A stretch of DNA of 12,927 nt from BOG-908 sp964244695 (GCA_964244695.1 CAXTJZ010000100.1:1-12927), one strand, 5' to 3'. Shown: positions 1 to 6,775, numbered from the stretch's first letter. The notes: generated by a model from the sequence alone, not told the origin. A program made the numbers and translations.

Positions 1-721
1 CGATGACCATGTCCACGCGGCCGTGCTGCATCAGGAGGCAGCCGGCGTTGTCGGAAATCACCGTGTGCGGAAAGCCGTGCTTGCCGAGCTCGAAGGCGGT
101 GAGTGCGGCGCCCTGGTTGCGCGGCCTGGTCTCGTCGACCCAGACATGCACGTCGATCCCGCTGTCATGCGCCTTATAGATGGGTGCGAGCGCGGTTCCC
201 CAATCCACCGTCGCCAGCCAGCCGGCGTTGCAATGCGTGAGCACGTTCACGGCGCGGCCTGGGTTTTTCGCCGCGGCCTCGGCGATGAGCGGCAGGCCGT
301 GTTCGCCTATTGCGGCGTTCTGCGCCACGTCTTCCTCGGCGATGGCGCAGGCTTCGGCGTAGGCGCGGTCCGGGCGCTCGGCCCGGCGGGTGTTGCGCAG
401 GATGGTGAGCATGCGGTCCAGCGCCCAGCGCAGGTTGACCGCGGTGGGGCGTGTGGCGGCGAGCAGGGTGGCGTCGCGTTCCATGGCGTCCGTGCTTGAA
501 TCTGCGCGTAACGCCAGGGCCAGTCCGTAAGCGGCGACGGCGCCGATCAGTGGGGCGCCGCGTACCTGCATGGTGCGTATGGCGTGCGCCACTTCGCGCA
601 CGTTGGTCAGGCGGAGGACATCCACGGCCCAGGGGAGTTTTGTCTGGTCGATGATGCGGATTGCGTCGCGTTCGTGGGGTTCGACCCAGACGCTTCTGTA
701 GGGGGTGCCGTCTATCTTCAT
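1..721 (-). CDS. mtnA: S-methyl-5-thioribose-1-phosphate isomerase, N-terminal 240 residues (runs off the left edge)
   Basis: Isomerises 5-methylthioribose-1-phosphate to 5-methylthioribulose-1-phosphate in the cytosolic methionine salvage pathway. I translated the minus strand from the ATG at 721; it stays open to base 1 (240 residues). Family motifs in order: RGAPLIG (about 54-60, substrate loop), THCNAG (162-167, with Cys164 at the place of the catalytic Cys), DETRPRNQG (196-204) and SDNAG (223-227). The catalytic Asp of the family lies about 80 residues after the Cys, so it should fall just beyond the edge. The start is supported by AGGAAC (729-734), 7 nt upstream. It lies downstream of UPF0262 on the same strand, but a 201-bp repeat module separates them, so it probably has its own promoter or is read through. 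Some family members are annotated as eIF-2B-alpha-like; the THCNAG and ETRP motifs favour MtnA. Confidence 0.93.
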   Translation of the reverse strand, partial: MKIDGTPYRSVWVEPHERDAIRIIDQTKLPWAVDVLRLTNVREVAHAIRTMQVRGAPLIGAVAAYGLALALRADSSTDAMERDATLLAATRPTAVNLRWALDRMLTILRNTRRAERPDRAYAEACAIAEEDVAQNAAIGEHGLPLIAEAAAKNPGRAVNVLTHCNAGWLATVDWGTALAPIYKAHDSGIDVHVWVDETRPRNQGAALTAFELGKHGFPHTVISDNAGCLLMQHGRVDMVI

Positions 722-739
722 TCGTCGGGTTCCTGAGGC

Positions 740-922
740 GGAAGAAAGCAAGCAGTCCTTTTTTGAAAAAAAGGACCAAAAAACTTTTACTACTTCGGCT
801 GCATTTAGGCGCGGCCTAGTTCTGCCAGTGAGGACGCTGGCAGGATTTGCACGGGCCATGGTGCAGGCGGGGGGAGCAAAAGTTTTTTGCTTCTTTTTTT
901 CAAAAAAGAAGGCCTTCCTTCC
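740..922. repeat. Composite palindromic repeat module 1 (type B, core, inverted type A)
   Basis: This fills most of the gap between UPF0262 and mtnA. The left half (740-793, type B) holds a hairpin with arms GTCCTTTTTT (755-764) and AAAAAAGGAC (767-776). The right half (873-922, type A, opposite orientation) holds GCAAAAGTTTTTTGC (876-890), itself a hairpin, overlapping a second hairpin with arms 890-899 and 902-911. The core between them carries three short perfect stems: TAGGC/GCCTA (806-818), CTGCCAG/CTGGCAG (822-843) and TGCAC/GTGCA (848-865). The right end directly abuts the UPF0262 stop codon. There is no coding potential beyond short artefactual frames. It may act as a terminator or be a miniature mobile element; the sequence does not decide. 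Confidence 0.8.
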
Positions 923-1414
923 TTATATCCGCTGATGCAACACGCAAACCAGCGTGAACAACCGCCTTGCCGTCTCGAAGTCGATCTCCACCCGCCCGGC
1001 AAGCCGCGTCGTCATCATCTCCGCACCTTCGTTGTGCAAGCCGCGGCGGCCCATGTCGATCGCCTGTATGCTTGCCTCGCGGCCGTCCTGCACGGCGTGC
1101 GCGTAGCTTTCCACCAGCAGCTGGTAATCCTTGATGAGGCGGCGGAACGGGCCGAGTGCGAGGCCCAGCGCCATAAGCGGGGCGTCCTGCATGTCGCGCA
1201 GGTCGAAGGCCAGGCGGCCCTCCACGATGGAGAGATGCAGGATGAAGGGCCCGGTGAAGTCGCGTGGCGCGAACAGGTTTTCCACTGCCAGGTCGCGCAC
1301 CGCCTGCTCCAGGTCCGCCTGCTGCAGGATGGAGAGCTGGCCGCGTTTTTCGCCGTCCAGCACCACTTGCAGCAGCGAGCGATGCTTCGGCGCGGCAGGA
1401 TGCGGATCAGCCAT
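923..1414 (-). CDS. UPF0262 family protein
   Basis: A 163-residue protein of the UPF0262 family, widespread in alphaproteobacteria and of unknown function. Recognised from the C-terminal half: LGPFRRLIKDY (87-97), SIQAIDMGRRGLHNEGAE (115-132) and ETARRLFTLVCVLH (147-160), which carry the family's typical LGPFR, DM.RRG.HNEGA and ARRLFTL patterns. No signal peptide or membrane segment is visible, so it is probably cytosolic. The ATG at 1414 lies inside the end of the DUF983 gene (8-nt overlap in a different frame), which implies translational coupling and one transcript. The stop codon TAA (923-925) is followed at once by an inverted type A repeat. The family is often found beside hisD; here it is paired with DUF983 instead. 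Confidence 0.9.
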   Translation of the reverse strand: MADPHPAAPKHRSLLQVVLDGEKRGQLSILQQADLEQAVRDLAVENLFAPRDFTGPFILHLSIVEGRLAFDLRDMQDAPLMALGLALGPFRRLIKDYQLLVESYAHAVQDGREASIQAIDMGRRGLHNEGAEMMTTRLAGRVEIDFETARRLFTLVCVLHQRI

Positions 1415-1835
1415 CTAGCGCGGCATCGGGCGGTTTCATGAAACCCAGCTTCATCATCAGGCCAACCGTAGCACCCTTTACCGGCCGGATCAGTATCAGC
1501 ACGAGCGCCAGCGTGCCTGGCAGGAAGATCAGCATTTCGGTGCCGACGGAGAGGGTGGCCCAGCGTTCGAGCGCCACCTGCGCGCCTATCACCACGTGCG
1601 CGACGATAAAGATGGTGAAGTAGGGCGGCGCGTCGTCGGCGGCTATGAGGCCGAGCGGAGCCGCGCAAACATCGCACACGGTGTTTACGCGCAGCAGGCG
1701 GGCGAACAGGCGGCCGCGTCCGCAAACCGGGCAGCGGCCGCGCAGACCGCGCCAGATTGCCGCCGGCATGGACGGGCCCGGCGGTGTCGATGGCGTGCGG
1801 TCCGGGCTCCAGCGGACGGGAAGGCTGTCTGGCAT
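1407..1835 (-). CDS. DUF983 family small membrane protein with a zinc-ribbon-like CxxC pair
   Basis: A 142-residue protein of the DUF983 family, function unknown. Two CxxC pairs, CPVC (35-38, in RGRCPVCGRGRLF) and CDVC (54-57), are spaced like a small zinc-binding knuckle. Two hydrophobic stretches follow (about 71-92 and 98-117), so it should be an inner-membrane protein with a cytosolic metal-binding N-terminus. The start at 1835 was chosen because it gives family length; the open frame extends far upstream without homologous sequence. No strong ribosome binding site precedes it. A later ATG (residue 23) remains possible. It is divergent from panC (181-bp gap) and overlaps the downstream UPF0262 gene by 8 nt. 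Confidence 0.82.
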   Translation of the reverse strand: MPDSLPVRWSPDRTPSTPPGPSMPAAIWRGLRGRCPVCGRGRLFARLLRVNTVCDVCAAPLGLIAADDAPPYFTIFIVAHVVIGAQVALERWATLSVGTEMLIFLPGTLALVLILIRPVKGATVGLMMKLGFMKPPDAALDG

Positions 1836-1929
1836 TGCTTGCTCGCTTGCTTGGGCGGTGTGTGTGCCTGCCTTGCGCAAGCTGGTCCGGCCAGGGCGGC
1901 ATGGCAAGCATCCGCGCTGTTTTGCGAGT

Positions 1930-1958
1930 GCGGACGCTTGCACCACGTGCAGGTCCGC
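1930..1958. promoter_or_regulatory. Inverted repeat in the DUF983/panC divergent region
   Basis: GCGGAC (1930-1935) pairs with GTCCGC (1953-1958), and inside them TGCAC (1939-1943) pairs with GTGCA (1947-1951) around a 3-nt loop, giving an 11-bp stem with a small asymmetric bulge. It lies 58 nt upstream of the panC start, within the only shared regulatory space of the two genes. It could be a repressor site or a leader hairpin; the rest of 1836-2016 shows no convincing promoter by eye. Confidence 0.35.
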
Positions 1959-2016
1959 GCCAAACGACGCGCCGTTTCGCGCGCCATGCGGCAAACCGGG
2001 GAAGGCACGATGCAAG

Positions 2017-2853
2017 ATGCTGATCGCTAGGACACGCCAGGATCTGGATACGGTGCTTGCCGAGTTGCGCGCGCGCGCGGCCGCGGTGACGCTGGTGCCG
2101 ACAATGGGTGCGCTGCACGAGGGGCACCTCTCGCTGGTGGCGCATGCGCGCCGTGTTGGCGGCGCCGTGTTGGCTTCCATCTTCGTCAACCCGCTGCAAT
2201 TCGGCCAGTCCGATGATCTTGCGCGGTACCCGCGTGACGAGGCGGGTGACCTGGACATGCTTGCGCGCGCCGGCTGCGATGCGGTGTGGCTGCCTGACGT
2301 GGCCGAGATGTATCCGGCGGGCGACGTGACGCTGGTTGATGTCGCAGGGCCGGCGGAAGGTTGGGAAGGCGAGGCGCGGCCCGGGCATTTCCGTGGGGTG
2401 GCGACAGTTGTGACAAAGCTTTTCGGCCAGGTCAGGCCGGATGCCGCCTGTTTCGGCGAGAAGGACTGGCAGCAACTGCAGGTGATATCCCGCATCACGC
2501 AGGATCTTGCCTTGCGCGTGCGCATCATCGGCGTGCCGACGATGCGTGAGTCCGATGGTCTCGCACTCTCTTCGCGCAACCGCTTCCTGACTGCGGCGGA
2601 GCGTGCGACGGCGCCTTGCCTGTATGCCGCGATGCAGCGGTGCGCAGCCGCGATACGTGCGGGGGACGCGGTGGAGACCGCCTTGTACAACGCGCGTACG
2701 CGGCTTGCGGAATGCGGCCTGGCGCTGGACTACCTGGCGCTGGTTGCCGGGCCGAGCCTGGTCCGGCTGGCAAAAGCCGAGGCGGGCGCTCGGCTGATTG
2801 CCGCCGCGCGGCTGGGCAGCGTGCGACTGCTGGACAACTTGGATGCCGGCTGA
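2017..2853 (+). CDS. panC: Pantothenate synthetase (pantoate--beta-alanine ligase)
   Basis: Joins pantoate and beta-alanine using ATP to give pantothenate, the last step to vitamin B5 and hence coenzyme A; a cytosolic dimer in the cytidylyltransferase superfamily. It has 278 residues, the usual length. Motifs: PTMGALHEGHLSL (28-40) with the HxGH-type nucleotide site, FVNPLQF (56-62), RPGHFRGVATVV (121-132), FGEKDWQQL (146-154) and the KMSKS-like RESDGLALSSRN (177-188). The ATG at 2017 was chosen because homology begins there and GGGGAAGG (1998-2005) lies 11 nt upstream; an out-of-frame ATG at 2010 and an in-frame extension far upstream are not supported. It stands alone, without panB, and is divergent from DUF983. 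Confidence 0.96.
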   Translation: MLIARTRQDLDTVLAELRARAAAVTLVPTMGALHEGHLSLVAHARRVGGAVLASIFVNPLQFGQSDDLARYPRDEAGDLDMLARAGCDAVWLPDVAEMYPAGDVTLVDVAGPAEGWEGEARPGHFRGVATVVTKLFGQVRPDAACFGEKDWQQLQVISRITQDLALRVRIIGVPTMRESDGLALSSRNRFLTAAERATAPCLYAAMQRCAAAIRAGDAVETALYNARTRLAECGLALDYLALVAGPSLVRLAKAEAGARLIAAARLGSVRLLDNLDAG

Positions 2854-2908
2854 GACCTTCGCGTGCGTGGCGTCGAGATGTTGGATATGGTTTGTCTCCG
2901 ACACGCTC

Positions 2909-2941
2909 GCGTGAGATTTCCTGGCGCGTGAGATTTCTGGC
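2909..2941. repeat. Two-copy tandem repeat of 16-17 bp
   Basis: GCGTGAGATTTCCTGGC (2909-2925) is followed directly by GCGTGAGATTTCTGGC (2926-2941), differing by one C. A decayed third copy (CGCGTGTGATG, 2942-2952) may follow. It lies just past panC and about 80 bp before the candidate promoter of the histone-like gene. Confidence 0.6.
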
Positions 2942-3023
2942 CGCGTGTGATGCGCGTTTGCGACGCGGGCGCAAGGTTGCAACGATTTAAGACGATAATT
3001 CCTGCATTGACCGTTGCTTTTCG

Positions 3024-3052
3024 TTGACAGCCGCGTGCGCGCGGCGGATAGC
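3024..3052 (+). promoter_or_regulatory. Candidate sigma-70 promoter of the histone-like gene
   Basis: A perfect -35 hexamer TTGACA (3024-3029) is followed, 17 bp on, by GATAGC (3047-3052), which keeps the central ATA of the -10 consensus. It is the best match in the 456-bp gap. Transcription would start near 3060, leaving a leader of about 250 nt. The weak -10 and the overlapping CCGCG hairpin leave doubt. Confidence 0.4.
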
Positions 3053-3309
3053 GGAAGACAGCGCATGTCTGCGAGCCGCGATTCGCAAAGCTTTGCTTCC
3101 CGCATGCACGCGCGATCTGGGAGCGACGATCGTGCAAAGCGCCTCACACCGGCGATGATCTTTCGAAGGATTGCCTCTGCCGGCCGGGCCCGCGCGTGCG
3201 TCAGTGCCACGTTGGCGCAGCAAGCGGACGCACCGGCAAAGGAACCGGCAACGCAACCGACCGTTCGATCCGACGCGCCAAGCGGCAAACTTACAGGAGA
3301 AAATCAGCG

Positions 3310-4269
3310 ATGAGTACCGAAGACACGACAGGAAAGCCGGCGCGTCCGCGCGCAAAGGCGATGGCGGCACGGCCGACAACGCGGCGCGGCAGCGGCACGA
3401 CGGGGCGCCCGGTGGGCCGTCCGCCGAAGGCCAAGGCTGCGACAGGCCGCGCTGCGGCTGCGAAGACGCCTGCCAAGCGCACGACAAAAGCCGCCGCGCC
3501 CGCGCGCACCACGAAGGCTGCGGCCACGCGCAAGGCGCCTGCGACACGCGGCAAGGCTGCCGCGACAACGCGCGCGACGAAGAAGCCCGCGACGCGCGCT
3601 ACAGCCTCGCGCAACACCGGATCGCGGAGCACCGCCTCGCGCACAACGAAGGCTGCTGGCGCCCGCACTGCGAAGACGACGCGCACGACACGGGCTGCGG
3701 CCAGCACACGCAAGGCGCCTGCGACGCGCGGCAAGGCCGCGACGCCCCGCAAGACGAAGGCGGCTGCCTCGCGCAAGACGGCGCCTTCGCGCACGGCGAA
3801 GCCGGCCACACGCGCGACGAAAGCGACGACGACGCGCAGCACACGTACCGCCGCTGCTGGGCGTAAGCCTGCGACCCGCACGACGAAGGCTGCTGCTACC
3901 CGGACAACAAAGGCTGCGCCGGCGCGCAAGACTCCCGCACGCGCCGCCAAGACGACGCGTGCGGTGAAGACGACCAACAGCGGCAAGATCGACGGGCGTA
4001 CAGTGGCGGGGCGTGCGGCGCGTGCGGCGAGCGGCACGGCGCGTACTGCGCGCAAGCCGGCCGCTGCTGCCACGCGCAAGACGCGGCGGCCGCGTAGCCA
4101 GCCGGAGACGATGCATGACGACGACCTGCCGATGATGGAGACGGCAGCGGAGCCCAAGAAGCGCGGCCGCAGGAAGAAGGCCGACGAGACAATGCCGATG
4201 CATGAGGCGGAGTCGCATGAGTCGCACACGGACGAGCATGATAGCGCGGACGAATTCGAGAACAGCTGA
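3310..4269 (+). CDS. Histone H1-like, Lys/Arg/Ala/Thr-rich DNA-binding protein with AT-hook-like motifs and acidic tail
   Basis: A 319-residue, very basic, low-complexity protein, presumably nucleoid-associated. Layout: short polar N-terminus (1-10); an AT-hook-like GRPVGRPPK (32-40); about 210 residues of TTKAAATR/PATRGKAA-type repeats like the C-terminal tail of histone H1; a second basic knot KKRGRRKK (283-290); and an acidic, His-rich tail (about 291-319, ending DEHDSADEFENS). RKAPATRGKAA occurs twice exactly 60 residues apart (74-84, 134-144). The start is fixed by AGGAGA (3295-3300) at 9-nt spacing. A terminator follows at once, so it is a single-gene unit. Low complexity prevents assignment to a precise family; comparable proteins in proteobacteria compact DNA and tune transcription. 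The antisense frame, hydrophobic and Val/Ala-rich, is a mirror of the K/R-rich repeats. Confidence 0.85.
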   Translation: MSTEDTTGKPARPRAKAMAARPTTRRGSGTTGRPVGRPPKAKAATGRAAAAKTPAKRTTKAAAPARTTKAAATRKAPATRGKAAATTRATKKPATRATASRNTGSRSTASRTTKAAGARTAKTTRTTRAAASTRKAPATRGKAATPRKTKAAASRKTAPSRTAKPATRATKATTTRSTRTAAAGRKPATRTTKAAATRTTKAAPARKTPARAAKTTRAVKTTNSGKIDGRTVAGRAARAASGTARTARKPAAAATRKTRRPRSQPETMHDDDLPMMETAAEPKKRGRRKKADETMPMHEAESHESHTDEHDSADEFENS

Positions 4270-4278
4270 AGGCTGAAG

Positions 4279-4308
4279 GGCGAGCAGTTCAGCACTGCTC
4301 GCCTTTTT
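4279..4308 (+). terminator. Intrinsic (rho-independent) terminator of the histone-like gene
   Basis: GGCGAGCAGT (4279-4288), a 5-nt loop, and ACTGCTCGCC (4294-4303) form a perfect 10-bp GC-rich stem followed by TTTTT (4304-4308). It begins 10 nt after the stop codon of the histone-like gene. It is a conventional terminator, unlike the AT-rich palindromes elsewhere in the window. Confidence 0.92.
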
Positions 4309-4330
4309 CCGGCGTCGAGACGTGCGTCAA

Positions 4331-4404
4331 GCACCGAACTGGTGCAAATGCGAGGTAGTAAAAGTCTTTTGGTCCTTTTTTTCAAAAAAGGACTGCTTGC
4401 TTCC
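4331..4404. repeat. Solo type B palindromic repeat between convergent genes
   Basis: Inverted type B copy (4352-4404) with the arms GGTCCTTTTTTT and AAAAAAGGACTGC around TC, preceded by a small hairpin GCACC-gaact-GGTGC (4331-4345). The flank TGCAAATGCGAGGTAGTA closely matches the reverse complement of the flank of the copy at 11524-11590, so the type B unit extends some 20 bp beyond the palindrome. It abuts the stop codon (TAA, 4405-4407) of the FlgN-like gene and lies between genes transcribed towards each other. Confidence 0.75.
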
Positions 4405-4809
4405 TTAAACCCGCGTCTTGAAGCTTTGCGCTCCAAGGCCCGCGCCTGCCAGCTTCCCGCCCGCCCCATACCGCGCGCCCTGCGGCGCCGATCGGGCTGC
4501 CTTGGCCACCAGATCCAATACGCGGCGCTGCACGCGCATGGCGCGCTTCAGCAATTGCCTGTTCTCTTCGGCGAGCACGCCGAGTTCGCGCATGCTTTCG
4601 CTTGGTATCGGCGGGGTGTCGGCGGCGCGCCAGGCGGCTGCGAGCGCGTCGGCGGCGGCGTGCTTGGGCGCCAGCAGGCCGCCTGCGCGGGCGAAATCCA
4701 TTGCTTCCAGCGCTGCGTTCTCTTCGATCAGCAGGGCGCTCAGGCGTTCTACCGCTTCGTCCATCGTGGGTGTCGGTTTGTTGCGTGCGGCTGTCATGCG
4801 GTTGCTCAT
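4405..4809 (-). CDS. FlgN-like flagellar protein (putative export chaperone)
   Basis: A 134-residue, mostly helical protein and the third gene after flgI and the flgJ domain gene. Residues about 15-60 (VERLSALLIEENAALEAMDF onward, with a KHAAADALAAA segment) have the alternating Leu/Glu helix and Lys-containing turn typical of the FlgN family, whose members hold hook-associated proteins before secretion; the C-terminus is Gly/Ala-rich. The call rests on length, helical character and position, not on a diagnostic motif, so other small flagellar helpers are possible. It overlaps the preceding stop by 4 nt (ATGA) and has AGGAGC upstream of the ATG, so it is translationally coupled. The stop is followed directly by a type B repeat. 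Confidence 0.6.
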   Translation of the reverse strand: MSNRMTAARNKPTPTMDEAVERLSALLIEENAALEAMDFARAGGLLAPKHAAADALAAAWRAADTPPIPSESMRELGVLAEENRQLLKRAMRVQRRVLDLVAKAARSAPQGARYGAGGKLAGAGLGAQSFKTRV

Positions 4810-5081
4810 CGTTTTTGCTCCTGTAGGCGCAGCATCTGCTGGTAGACGGGCTCGGCCAGGCCGAGGCCGCCGCTGCGCGCCATCTGCTTGGCCATTTCGG
4901 TGATCATCATCGGCTTGAAGGTGCGTTCTGCGGCGCCGCCGCCGAACGGTCCGTCTGAGTCGTCCGCGCCGTCGAACATCGGTTTCAACAGCTCGTCCAA
5001 GGCGACGGCGGTGAAGTCTTCAGCGGATTTGCGCAGCTTTGCCGTCATGTCCTGGGCTGGCAATTTCGGATCGATGCGCAT
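4806..5081 (-). CDS. flgJ: Rod-binding protein, FlgJ N-terminal domain only
   Basis: A 91-residue protein matching the rod-binding domain of FlgJ (periplasmic rod assembly), with the family pattern FTAVALDELLKPMF (23-36), a Gly-rich linker (44-49), then TEMAKQMARSGGLGLAEPVYQQM (about 61-83). The muramidase domain found in enterobacterial FlgJ is absent, as is usual in alphaproteobacteria, where a separate hydrolase serves. The ATG at 5081 was preferred to the GTG at 5084 because GGAGG (5089-5093) then has a 7-nt spacing and the stop of flgI overlaps by one base (TGATG). It lies second in the flgI unit and overlaps the FlgN-like start. Confidence 0.88.
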   Translation of the reverse strand: MRIDPKLPAQDMTAKLRKSAEDFTAVALDELLKPMFDGADDSDGPFGGGAAERTFKPMMITEMAKQMARSGGLGLAEPVYQQMLRLQEQKR

Positions 5082-6205
5082 CACCGTACCTCCAAATCCG
5101 CTTGCAGGGCGCCGGCGGCTTTTATCGCCTGCAGGATGCTGATCAGGTCGCGCGGGCCTACGCCCAGTGCGTTCAGGCTGGCGACCAGGTCCCGCAAGGT
5201 GGGTGCGGCGCTCAGCAGGCCGAGTTTGTGGTCGTGCTCGGTATCCACGCTGATTGTGCTGCGCGGGACCTTTGTGGTGCGGCCGCGGCTGAAGGGTTCC
5301 GGCTGGCTGATCTCGGGTGTTTCCGACACGCGTATCGTCAGGTTACCTTGTGCGATGGCGACCGTGCTGATGCGTACGTTGGCGCCCATGACGATGGTAC
5401 CGCTGGTCTCGTCGATCACCACGATTGCGGGGGTGTCGGGCTCCACGCGGAGTTCTTCTATGTCCGTCAGTGCTGCGATGACGTCGTGCCCGCGCAGGTT
5501 CAGCGCGACCGTGCGCGGGTCCGTGGCGCGTGCGGTGCCTGGGCCTAGTGCCGCGTTTATGGCGGCTTCCATGCGACGGGCGGTGGTGAGATCTGGGTTG
5601 CGCAAGGCGAGTGCCACGGCGTTTTGCGTGCCTAGCGTAAAGGCCACTTCGCGTTCGACGATGGCGCCGTTTGCGATCTTGCCTGACGTGGGGACGTTGC
5701 GTGTGACGGACGATCCGGAGGCGCCGCGTGCGGCTACCGCACCGGTGGTGACCGCACCTTGGCCCACGCCGTAGACTTCGCCGTCCGCTGCCAGCATGGG
5801 TGTGACGAGGAGCGTGCCGCCGGAAAGATTTGTGGCGTCACCTATGGCGGATACGGAGACGTCTATCCGGCTGCCGGTGCGGGCGAAGGCGGGGAGGTTG
5901 CCGGTTACCATGACGGCGGCCACGTTCTTCGTCTGCAGCTTGGCGATCTGGTCGCGCGTGTTGACGCCCAGGCGTTCCAGCATGCCGACCAGGGATTCCC
6001 GGGTGAAGACGGCGTTGTCCAGCTTGTCACCGGTGCCGTTCAGACCGACGACCAGGCCGTAGCCTACGAGCTGGTTCTCGCGGACACCTTCGACGTCCGC
6101 GATGTCCTTCACCCGTATCTGCGCGGCTGCGGCGATTGGCAGGGCGGCGAGAAAGATGGCGCAGAGAAGCGGTAGAAGGGCGCGTGTTCGCACTCCGGCA
6201 ACCAT
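5081..6205 (-). CDS. flgI: Flagellar P-ring protein FlgI
   Basis: Forms the P-ring, the bushing around the rod in the periplasm. 374 residues, the usual size. A clear signal peptide is visible: n-region MVAGVRTR, hydrophobic LLPLLCAIFLAALPIAAAA, cleavage near residue 28 before QIRVKDIADVEG. Family motifs follow: NQLVGYGLVVGLNGTGD (44-60), ARTGSRIDVSVSAIGDA, GGTLLVTPML, and the C-terminal LNALGVGPRDLISILQAIKAAGAL. The start at 6205 was chosen because it begins the signal peptide directly; an ATG at 6265 adds 20 Pro-rich residues and neither has a good ribosome binding site. First gene of a tight three-gene unit and divergent from fliX, whose product in Caulobacter couples flagellar assembly to transcription. 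Confidence 0.95.
   Translation of the reverse strand: MVAGVRTRALLPLLCAIFLAALPIAAAAQIRVKDIADVEGVRENQLVGYGLVVGLNGTGDKLDNAVFTRESLVGMLERLGVNTRDQIAKLQTKNVAAVMVTGNLPAFARTGSRIDVSVSAIGDATNLSGGTLLVTPMLAADGEVYGVGQGAVTTGAVAARGASGSSVTRNVPTSGKIANGAIVEREVAFTLGTQNAVALALRNPDLTTARRMEAAINAALGPGTARATDPRTVALNLRGHDVIAALTDIEELRVEPDTPAIVVIDETSGTIVMGANVRISTVAIAQGNLTIRVSETPEISQPEPFSRGRTTKVPRSTISVDTEHDHKLGLLSAAPTLRDLVASLNALGVGPRDLISILQAIKAAGALQADLEVR
5089..5093 (-). promoter_or_regulatory. Ribosome binding site of flgJ (decides the start)
   Basis: GGAGG inside the last codons of flgI, 7 nt before the ATG at 5081 but only 4 nt before the GTG at 5084; this favours the ATG and the one-base stop/start overlap. Confidence 0.6.
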
Positions 6206-6289
6206 TGCGCGGCATGGTTGGCGAGGGCCTGGTGCGGGGCTTCCGGGTTGGGCTTGGTGGGACATGAAGACAGGAAAACACGAGAAGGT

Positions 6290-6315
6290 TTCCGGAACGT
6301 GCATCCGGCGCCGGA
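6290..6315. promoter_or_regulatory. Palindromes in the flgI/fliX divergent region
   Basis: TTCCGGAA (6290-6297) and the 12-bp perfect palindrome TCCGGCGCCGGA (6304-6315) share a CCGG core and lie 14 bp apart, 21 bp upstream of fliX. The gap of 131 bp must hold both promoters, and such sites are candidates for a regulator of both genes. I found no clear sigma-54 (-24/-12) or sigma-28 motif here by eye. Confidence 0.35.
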
Positions 6316-6336
6316 CGCCTATGAAAGGACCAGTCG

Positions 6337-6759
6337 ATGCGCATTGATCCAGCGGCCATGCCGCTTCCGCCTGTTGCCGCGCGCGCCATGCGGCGTACCA
6401 GGACGAGCGGCGGCGCGTTTGCGTTGCCGGATGCGGCCGAGGAGGAGCCGGCGGCGGAAGCGACCGAGCCGCCGTCGCAAATAACCGCTGCGACCTGCGT
6501 GCTGGCAGCGGACGCGGCGGGCCGTTCGGCAGCGGCGGATGCTGCGCAGGCGGACATGCGGGCCGCGGGTCAGGGCAGGGCGCTTCTGGGCGCGCTGGCG
6601 GGTTTGCAGCTGGCGGCGCTGGGCGGTGGTGGCGCGCAGGTGCGGCAGACGCTGGCCGACCTGGCGCGGGCCTTGCCGCAGGCGGCCGACCCGCGGCTGG
6701 ACGAGGTGCTGCGGGCGATTGCGCAACGTGCCGCGGTCGAGTTGGCGCGGGCCGGGTGA
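6337..6759 (+). CDS. fliX: Flagellar assembly regulator FliX
   Basis: 140 residues, matching the class II flagellar assembly regulator FliX. In Caulobacter FliX senses basal-body progress and controls FlbD, the sigma-54 activator of late flagellar genes. Signs of the family are the N-terminal MRID, the TSGGAFALP segment (23-31), a variable Ala/Glu-rich middle, and the conserved C-terminal DPRLDEVLRAIAQRAAVELA (118-137). The ATG at 6337 has AAAGGA (6323-6328) at 8-nt spacing. It is divergent from flgI, the arrangement I recall for Caulobacter. flbD is not in the window. The protein should be cytosolic; there is no signal peptide. Confidence 0.85.
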   Translation: MRIDPAAMPLPPVAARAMRRTRTSGGAFALPDAAEEEPAAEATEPPSQITAATCVLAADAAGRSAAADAAQADMRAAGQGRALLGALAGLQLAALGGGGAQVRQTLADLARALPQAADPRLDEVLRAIAQRAAVELARAG

Positions 6760-6775
6760 GGTGGCCAAAGCCTGC

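Larger units (their letters stand above)
2854..3309 (+). other. Intergenic region and presumed long leader of the histone-like gene
   Basis: 456 bp without a credible gene; the frames crossing it have no recognisable motif. It holds a short tandem repeat (2909-2941), a candidate promoter (3024-3052), a hairpin CCGCG-TGCG-CGCGG (3031-3044) overlapping that promoter, and a perfect palindrome GCAAAGCTTTGC (3085-3096). Immediately before the next gene, AGGAGA (3295-3300) is a strong ribosome binding site. If the promoter is correct, the untranslated leader is about 250 nt. Confidence 0.5.

Noticed and set aside
1645..2016. 124-residue N-terminal extension of panC
   Set aside because: It overlaps DUF983 antisense, has no homology, and PanC normally begins near residue 1 of the chosen start.
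2909..2952. Start of a CRISPR array
   Set aside because: The two units are adjacent with no spacer and only 16-17 bp long; no cas genes are nearby.
1015..3288. 757-codon open frame on the minus strand across UPF0262, DUF983 and panC
   Set aside because: It is out of frame with the three recognisable genes, Arg/Ala/Pro-rich and without family motifs; a product of high GC content.
3291..4469. 392-codon minus-strand frame, hydrophobic Val/Ala-rich, over the histone-like gene
   Set aside because: It is the reverse reading of Lys/Arg/Ala/Thr repeats, begins beyond a strong terminator, and lacks a ribosome binding site; the plus frame has an ideal one.
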